A DNA stretch of 64,000 bases from Monilinia fructicola (taxonomy: Eukaryota > Ascomycota > Leotiomycetes > Helotiales > Sclerotiniaceae), in assembly GCA_008692225.1 (NCBI GenBank), contig VICG01000002.1:3205001-3269000 (forward strand), in the 5' to 3' direction. Under the pieces are notes generated by a model. That model worked only from the letters and a program-made list of their open reading frames with translations, had not been told where the DNA came from and did no database searches. Positions 56,855 through 64,000 of the stretch are shown here, one piece after another (position 1 is the stretch's first letter; every line of letters begins with the position of its first letter). The position numbers were made by a program, and so were the translations under genes.

Positions 56855-58841
56855 TCAAGCCGTCTCGGAATTATCTGGACTCTTTCTCCTCGCCAAACTA
56901 CCAATGAAACTCCCCTCACACGTCCTACTTATTGCCTCTTCCCCATCTGGATTAGAGACCCCCTCATCCCCTTTAGCAATCCAAGCATTGCCCAAACCCG
57001 CACTTGCACCCACGCCCAGCCACAAAAAAGCCGAGATAGCATAGAAAGCCAATACTATACCTCTCTTCGCCATATCTCTCACATAGTCTTGCTCTTCTGA
57101 CGACAAAGTTGAGATGCCCGAAAAACTCGACGTTGTAGTACCAGAGACTGAGATTCCAGCTGAGGAGAGATGGTTATTGAAAATATTGAGCATTATTGTG
57201 AGAGCAAGAGTCCCGCCCAGAGAAGAAGCAAGAGACATCATCGAGATGAGGGGTGCAATTTGCGTGGGATGGTGAGCTATAGCATGCAGAGTCCCAGGCA
57301 TGAGACGGATACCGGTACCGATGCCGGTTAAAGCGAGCATGCCGTAGATGGTAGGGAGATGACTCCAAGAAAGGGCAGCGGCGAGAATAGTGATACCTAG
57401 GGGCTCGATGACAGTTCCGAGGAAGAGTGGATACCATGTTTGGCGAGGGAATACATTGCAGGCAAAGATAGCTAGGTAGACACCGCCTCCTAGGCCCGGG
57501 ATATAGTAGAGGAGATTCTTGCCTCCTTCACTGGAGGAAAATTGTAAGACAAGGGCGAAATAAAGATCGACGAAGTAGAATACGGCGTACATTGCCATAC
57601 CGGTGATGAAATTGATGTACATCAGAAGACCGGCATTTCGACTCAGGATTAACGTGAATGGAATCATCGCGCGGCAATATGGGTATCGGACTGCAAGTGC
57701 CAAGCCTGGCATCATGAGGTATTCCCAGACAAGAAATAGGATGAGTAGTAGAGATCCTAGAACGAGAGGAACAATTACTTTGGCATCATTCCAGGGGTAG
57801 TAAGCCCCAGCCCAGGTAATGGCGAGAATGAAGAGGCCCATGCCGAAGAGAAATAATAGTTGCCCTCCAAAATCAAGTGTAGAAAGTCTTTTCATGAATG
57901 TTTGTGGGCCTGCCATTTCCGTACCGTCATCTGTACGTCTAATTGTCTGGGGTCCGAGTAACATCGGTTGAAGAAGAAAATGAGCACCAACCATACCCAC
58001 TAGCGCGATAGGAATATTTATTATGAAGCACCATCGCCACGAAACTTGTGTCAAGTACCCTCCGATGACAGGTCCAAATCCATAGGCAAGACCGCCGACA
58101 ACAGCGAACAAGCTATTGTTCTTTGCATTTTCTTTGAGGGAAACTTTGTCAGCAAGGAGAACTTTGGTCAAGATTAAGAGTCCCGAACACCCAATTCCTT
58201 GAAGCGCTCGACCAAAAAGCAGCATAATAAAAGCAGTTACTGGAGCACCAGCACATAGGGCACTTCCAATCAAAGTTAGAATCAAGGCTGCCTGTAGAAC
58301 TGCATATCTACCAAATATATCGGCGAGTTGACCCCACGCGGGTATGAATGTTGTTGCGGTCAGATTGAACGCGGAGATAATCCAATTTAATTGTGAGAGT
58401 TGATCTTGAACGAGTTAGCTGAATATACCGAAAAAAGAAAGACTGCAGCGCATACTAAAGTCTGAAGCAATAAAAGGTAAAGCACCGGCAATAATAGTAA
58501 GATCTAGTGCTTGTACCATATATGGCAACATTAGTCCAGCAGTCAACCTCCATCTATATCTACTGAATGCTTTCTTATCATCTTCACAGAAAGTACAGCG
58601 ACCATCATAAGAAGAAGCTGGTTGAGATTCGCTTTTATTACCTTCTCCGCTGTCACTGTTTTTGTGGTTGAGATTCGGAAAGAAGTGTCGAGTCTTGCTC
58701 TGATATGACGTCGAGGAGATTAGTTCTGTGCTTGCAAGGCTTTAGAGATTTTGATGATTCCGGGGTTGCAATCGAGGGGCCTGACGGGGTCACAGGATTT
58801 TCTTTTGTCGCCTTCCATTTCTTGTATAAGTAAATGGCCAT
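56855..58841 (-). CDS. MFS multidrug transporter (DHA2, 14-helix type), frame interrupted
   Basis: Proton-antiport exporter of drugs or metabolites. Exon 1 (58841-58456) encodes MAIYLYKKWKATKENP, then a disordered linker, and helix 1 (LMLPYMVQALDLTIIAGALP, DHA2-like motif with the conserved LD). The 51-nt intron 58405-58455 (GTATGC, branch GCTAAC) joins DF-N-QLSQLNWI. Exon 2 carries GQLADIFGRYAVLQ (MFS motif A), the GRALQGIGCSGLL segment (motif B) and GPVIGGYLTQVSWRWCFIINIP (motif C, DHA signature), then helices to ~residue 600. The frame breaks once in the N-terminal linker. Removing one base from TTT 58741-58743 (plus strand) gives SKSLSLASTELISSTSYQSK and a 644-aa protein; the T-run at 58659-58663 is the alternative site. 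Substrate unknown. Confidence 0.88.
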
Positions 58842-59728
58842 CTTGAGGTATAGTAATTTGAAACGAATGCCCCAGGAACTTGAATTTTACCGAGAAAAGT
58901 ATTGTGACCGCTCACTGGAACGTGTAAGGATGTTGCAATGGAAGGAGATTGAGTATGGAGCAACATCTTGGGATGGAAATAAACGCTTTTATGAAGTTTA
59001 GGAACAGTCAAAGATGCCAAATTCATGATGGCCTAATTAGAAAATTAGATGTTTCTATATGACGGCCCTAGGGTGGCATTCTATCAGCTGAGCCACCTTG
59101 ACTAGCTGCAGCCCTGCAGATGAGCTGGTAACATTATATAAGGCATACATACTCTACAGAAATGTTCAGGAATGGCACTGCCTCTTTGTATTAGTGTGGG
59201 GAAAGTGGAAAGGGTGAACGAAGAATCATTCATGAACGAAGTTGGAGGAATCTCCACTTACAGGAATAAAAGTGGAACAACTAAGGTTACGGCCGTACAG
59301 ATCAGCCGTATTGTGGACCGGGATGTCAGTCAGTCATTGGTTAACTTCTTCATACCCTCAAAATGGCAATATAAACGAACGATTCCAACCAATCATGTTT
59401 CAGTAATATTAGTTGGCTGTGGTTTTAGATTATATATCAGAGAGTAATGGCGAGTGAAGGCAATGGGCGATGACGAACTCCACGATGATATTCTGTTTCG
59501 GGATGAGGTAACATGCGAAGCTTCCTCTCTATTCTCCCGCGCCTTCCATGTTCCCTGTAGGATACAATGATCCCATTCCGATTACCACAAGGCAATTCCG
59601 AGCGCGACGACAACTCAATAGTTTAATGCTTTGATCATCAACATTCACCTCCAGCTCGGAAGTGTTGGGTTGAATAGAATGCGTGGAAGAATTTCGTGCC
59701 CCACTTGTACGACCGGGTTCGAAACTTG
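58842..59728. other. Intergenic spacer
   Basis: 5' flank of the transporter gene and 3' flank of the broken membrane-protein gene. At about 59065-59105 (minus strand) is a tRNA D-arm-like fragment without a T arm. No gene supported. Confidence 0.5.
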
Positions 59729-60970
59729 CTAATTTTCCATATCTAATGTCCTGCCCCTAAATATTTTTGAAGGCGTTTTCCGAAGTATATAGATAAACTT
59801 CGTCTGCGAGGAAAGGTGCATTGAAAGCTTTGGCAATTCCAAAAGGCCTAAGTGTGAGTGTTCGCCTAAGTGCCGCCAGCCACGAAGGTTAACTGAAGTC
59901 GAGATTATCGTGTAAACAAGAAGCCAAACGGCATAGCCAGATGTTAGTAATGTATAGATAGTTTGCTGAGTTTCTTCATTTGCAATAACGGTCGCCGATG
60001 ATGTAGGTTTGGAGGCAGCTATTGCAGCACGACATAGAAGTTCTTGCAACCCGGATATAATGATGTCTCTCGGGTCTAGCCATGCAAAATCATTGACGCC
60101 ATCGAAATCAGGGACAATTGGAAGATAAGTAAGAGAGGTCTCTTCATCTGAAGAAAATTCACGATAAGGTCTATTATTCAGTTCAAGCTTTGCATTTCCA
60201 GACCATTTTCTTGAAGCCGTAAGTATAAGACCTCGCAACGTAGAGCCTACGCTGAATGTGTCAGCTGGAGAGGGTAGGTTGAAAGGACTTGTAGTAGTAT
60301 TGCGTTCTACTTCTAGACCAGGGCCTAGATTTTCGGCTGTGCATTTTCCAGTGCATCCCGTGTACGTCAAGGCGATTTGATTCCCGGAAGCGAAGTCTTG
60401 CGCAATTGGGAGAAAGCTCTCCGACAGCATGTCTATTGTACTTGGTTCCAGCGTAGCACTGAACAATCCGGTAAAATGATCCACCATCGAAACATTCGGA
60501 GATAAACTCAGGGTAACTGCGGTTGTACCTGACGATAGCTTCGTGATAACCTTTGAGGCTCTTTGGAAAAGAAGCCCGTCGATTGATACTATAGTAGCAA
60601 GGATCGAAGCTAGCGCTATCATATTGAACTTCCTTCTAGCTTTTGCAGTAGAAACCAGATTATTAATACATACCCATGAGCAATGTAGATCTCCCACTGT
60701 AATTCCACGAAGGGCCTTCCTCCACCAAGAGATTGGAACGCTAGCGTCAAATATGCTTATAACACAGAAATTGGCGAGTGCTGTTCATAATGATAATATT
60801 AGAGATGGCTGTATTGGATAATTCGACGTGGGCTATTTTTGAGTCGGTTGGTCAAGCGAAAGTTTAAGGACGGCCACGCAACTGGAAAGGCAGGCAAGAG
60901 AAGTTACAAGGCAAATCAAGAGACCAAATGGCAGTTTGCGGAACAAATTCCAGCACCGAATTTTCTTTGA
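59729..60970 (-). pseudogene. Fungal integral membrane protein, 5' part broken
   Basis: The main open frame (60697-59729, 322 codons) contains ARRKFNMIALASILATIVSIDG, FQRAS and a long extracellular-type region with NTTTSPF glycosylation-like sites and paired Cys (TGCTGKC). A late helix is YAVWLLVYTIISTSV. I recall the order W-W-A-L-x-G...R-x-F-N...I-D-G-x-L-x-Q-R-A-S from large uncharacterised fungal membrane proteins of 500-700 aa. Upstream, in frame with it, is ANFCVISIFDASVPISWWRKALRGITVGDLH, probably after an acceptor at ~60785. Before that, a membrane helix (LPFGLLICLVTSLACLSSCVA, ~60945-60870) lies in another frame with no clean splice. I find no credible start, so it is a pseudogene, a fragment or an indel-damaged gene. 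Function unknown. Confidence 0.5.
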
Positions 60971-62271
60971 AACTGGTTGCTAATTGGACAAAGCCATAGC
61001 TAGATACTGCTGCCACTTGAAGAAACGAGAGTTGAGGTTCACCATGTATCGGAATAAAAAGTGTTTTGGTGGCATCTAGAGGATTGCGAACTATAGAATG
61101 CACTCGCACTTCAATGAGCTAGTCATGCTGTACTACTGCATCACAGAATATTCTTGAATGGTACGACCTCACATTGCCTATTCTTGAATATGTCGAAAGA
61201 CGTGGGCACTATAATAGCCCGAAGTAGTGAACAGAAAACTGTCAGAGAAAGACTTACAATCAAGTCTTACAGCATCATCTACACCTAAACATGAGGGGGT
61301 TATCTAAGTAATATCACTTCTTAGAATCGCCTGGGGATTGAGAATGGGTTGTCCCTTTTCTCACATCCTAAGGTTACTCTGTAGAACTAAGGCTAATTGG
61401 CATGTTGATCAATAACCTCTTACTTGTTGATTTGCACAGCAGCATTTTTGCGATAACTTGGATGGTCGGTGATCGAAACGGTGGAAGACCGAGTAGAAGA
61501 TGTTTCTCCAGATAGGCCCAGAAAATATGCCTAGCATACGTTTTTGGCCATGCGGATGGATATTCAGCCGTACTAATAAGGCTGTTGAGCATCATGGGAA
61601 GGTAAGGCTGATTTGGCTAACCCTAGGCTTTCGCATACATAAAATTTAGACTCAAGGGCCATAATTAACCTTCGAGATGCCGACTCTCAATGAGATCATG
61701 TTTATATTGGTAGGTTATAGTTGATATCCAATAATTAGTATTCGGTAAGTGGCGTAAGAAGTGATTGCAAATTCGGATTGATGAGGTTAGAACTAGTCTT
61801 GACGCTTAGCGGGTAAGGTTTTGCCGAAGTTTCCGATTACCTAGTACAGTAGTTTTGATTGGTCAACTTCCTCATACACTCAAAAAGGAAGTATAAGCGA
61901 AAGTGAACAGCCACTCACATCGGGCTTGAAAGCGCCGCTCTGTTCACGTGTTAGTTCCATCACTTACGTGATGGATGTCAGCAACGTGTTTGAAGATCTC
62001 GCATTGCCATTAAGTACCACTACTTCCCTTAGCTACCTCATTGGGATTGTGCTCTTCATTCTACATACTTCTTCCATTCCTGTTTGAGGCTATCATTGCG
62101 AATAGTTAGGTGTTCCAACGGTTTGCTCTTCCCCTCATTTATCCTATCACGTTGACTGCTACCCCATACTATCAAGGGAAGTGACTTCTTGTAGCCTCAG
62201 GGGGGCTTTTCACTTCCAAAAGGAATCAGTGGAGTATCAAATACGTGATTCTTGCCAAGACAAGCTTAAGT
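60971..62271. other. Intergenic region
   Basis: About 1.3 kb with no supported gene. It ends with the 5' flank of the Zn2Cys6 gene. Confidence 0.5.
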
Positions 62272-64000
62272 ATGGTTTTCTGTGGCCGACCTTCAAAAGG
62301 ATGCCATGCATGCCGAGCCAAGAAAACAAAAGTAAGTTGCGCTGTTAATTTAAGATATTATCTGTATGCCAAGGTTCATACTACTACCATATCAAGTTGC
62401 TGATCAGCATGTTATAAGTGTGATGCAATACCCACCGGCTGTACCCAATGCCAGAATGCAGGTCGAAAATGTCCAGGGTACAGATCTCAGGTAGATCTGG
62501 TCTTCCGGGAAGAGACTAAAAATGTCATCAAGAAAGCAAAGATCAAACATGAGAAGGCTAGAAAGAGGGGCTTTGAATGTGTCTCTCACAACTCCGCTAC
62601 TCTTTGCTCTGTCACCCATACTCCGACTTTGAATAGAGGGAACTGTTCCCGCGATATGGTTATAGAGATTTCACAGCCTAGCCAGGCAATCTCCGTCAAC
62701 TATCTCAATATAACACCATCGATTGAAGATCGAGCCACTGCATTTTTCCTATCAAACTATGTAATGGGTGATCATGGTCCAACTCGAGGACATCTTGACC
62801 ATCTTTCCGACTTATACGAAGCTGAAAGTATAGACGAAAACCTTGTCGCTGCAGTTCATGCAGTTGGTCTGGCCGGCTATTCACATTCTGCGAAAGCTCC
62901 CCAGCTCATGAATCAAGCACGTGCACAATACACCAGATCACTTCAGCTCACCAACAGTGCACTCCAATCTCCAATTGCCGTCAAAAAAGACAGCACTTTA
63001 TTAGCGATATTGATCCTTGGTATTTTTGAAACTATTACGGGCCGTAACCAGAAATCAATGAAAGCATGGGCAGAACATATCCACGGTGCAGCGGCTGTTA
63101 TCAAACTTCGAGGACCAGAAGCGATCAAATCAAAGGGAGGAATACGTTTGCTAGCCCAAGTAACGTCTAGTTTGTTAATATCTTGTATCCAACGAGATAT
63201 TCCAATACCAAAATATATTGTGGAGATGTCAGCATTTGCAGAAAAGAACATGTCAAATATTGATCCAGCCTGGGTAGCTCAAAGAACAATGATCGATTAT
63301 GCAGCTTTCAATGCCAGATATTATGCAGGTTACTATACTGATCCTAATGATCTTTTAAACGATGCCGAGGCTCTAGACGAAAGGTTTCTCGCATTTTCGA
63401 CAAACGTACCGAAAGGTTGGGAATATATCACCGTTCATACGGAGCATGATCCAGATATTGTGTTTGATGGCTACTATCACCTCTACTACGATCATTGGGT
63501 AGCCCAGATCTGGAATGCAATCAGACAACTTAGAATTCTCCTCAATGAGACAGTCAGAGAAGTTTTACTGAAAGACTTTTCCTCCCCAACACCATGCTTA
63601 CTCGGCCCGGAATATGCAGAGCGATTTCAGATTTGCACTGAAACAATGTACCAAATGCAAGCAGAAATTCTAGCCAGTGTACCCCAACATGTGGGGTACC
63701 CTGCGAAAAGTCCTACGCCGTCACAACCCTGGACTAGCTACAAAACGGACGGTCTTGGAGCAGAATTCCCCACCATTCGATTCTCGGGTGGGTATTTTCT
63801 CATTTGGCCACTGTATGTAGCAGGCAGTATGCGCATCTCTACCCCAGAAGTTCGAGAATTCTGTGTGAAAAATTTACGATATATCGGAACGCATATGGGG
63901 ATGGAGCATGCAAACCTTCTGGCTAGTATCATGCAACAAAAGACCCCCATTACTGTATGGCATGAGCAGAAGTCACAGTTCTCTGAAACCACCATGGACG
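62272..64000 (+). CDS. Zn2Cys6 transcription factor, 3' end beyond window
   Basis: Fungal zinc-cluster regulator, truncated by the right edge (open to base 64000). Exon 1 (62272-62331) encodes MVFCGRPSKGCHACRAKKTK. The 87-nt intron 62332-62418 has donor GTAAGT. Exon 2 begins CDAIPTGCTQCQNAGRKCPGY. Together the six cysteines of the binuclear cluster are complete, with the C-P-G-Y ending typical of one fungal subgroup. A basic linker follows (IKKAKIKHEKARKRG). The effector region from ~residue 125 is helical (HLDHLSDLYEAESIDENLVA, LLAILILGIFETITGRNQKS, KAWAEHIHGAAAVIKLRG). HIHGAAAVIKLRG is the typical 'H-x-x-G-A-x-x-L-x-x-R-G' motif of the fungal-specific transcription factor domain PF11951 (DUF3468) group. 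547 residues are visible. The neighbouring transporter could be a target, but nothing shows it. Confidence 0.9.

Noticed and set aside
59062..59107. tRNA-like segment on the minus strand (A-box-like TGGCTCAGCTGATAGA)
   Set aside because: No T arm or B box follows and no acceptor stem pairs. At most it is a relic of a D-arm.

Overview
The window is nuclear DNA of a filamentous ascomycete, most likely a leotiomycete (Helotiales/Sclerotiniaceae-like). The evidence is short spliceosomal introns (about 47-120 nt, GTNNGT donors, CTAAC/CTAAT branch sites, AG acceptors), fungal-only families (Zn2Cys6 regulators, a rhodopsin-domain membrane protein, DHA2 drug transporter, AAT amino-acid permease), microsatellite-rich spacers and an AT-saturated, RIP-like transposon relic. 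The taxonomic placement is an inference from protein flavour; no search was run.

Layout. 0.5-5 kb: two unrecognised genes. 5.6-14.3 kb: dense housekeeping block with mitochondrial threonyl-tRNA synthetase, a Sfr1/Mei5 recombination mediator, a charged coiled-coil ORF, Rad1 (9-1-1 clamp), OST5 (oligosaccharyltransferase) and GCN5. 15.9-16.9 kb: one conserved-looking unknown gene. 16.9-24.2 kb: gene desert of simple repeats, holding a hexamer array and a TA-flanked mariner-like MITE. 24.2-27.9 kb: an acidic CxxC protein and an Artemis/SNM1-type nuclease. 28.2-29.7 kb: an AT-rich degenerate element with compound terminal inverted repeats. 30.1-36.1 kb: a six-exon unknown gene and NGG1/ADA3. 38.9-40.5 kb: PA-TM-RING ubiquitin ligase. 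41.3-44.2 kb: complete urease with GATA sites upstream. 45.5-49.7 kb: Zn2Cys6 regulator and a DUF1771-Smr protein ending in a CaaX box. 50.6-64 kb: accessory stretch with rhodopsin-domain protein, amino-acid permease, MFS transporter, a broken membrane-protein gene and a Zn2Cys6 regulator cut by the right edge.

Themes. GCN5 and NGG1/ADA3 are partners in the SAGA/ADA acetyltransferase module. Rad1, Sfr1/Mei5 and Artemis are all DNA-repair proteins. Urease, the permease and a GATA-site cluster point to nitrogen use. At least six conserved genes carry small indels, nearly all in short A/T runs and in both directions. This looks more like base-calling or assembly error than decay, so several frames below are given as interrupted. 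I found no clearly novel biological system. The best leads are the two inverted-repeat elements, the prenylated Smr protein, the repeated spacer palindromes and an unexplained open frame beside the Artemis gene.
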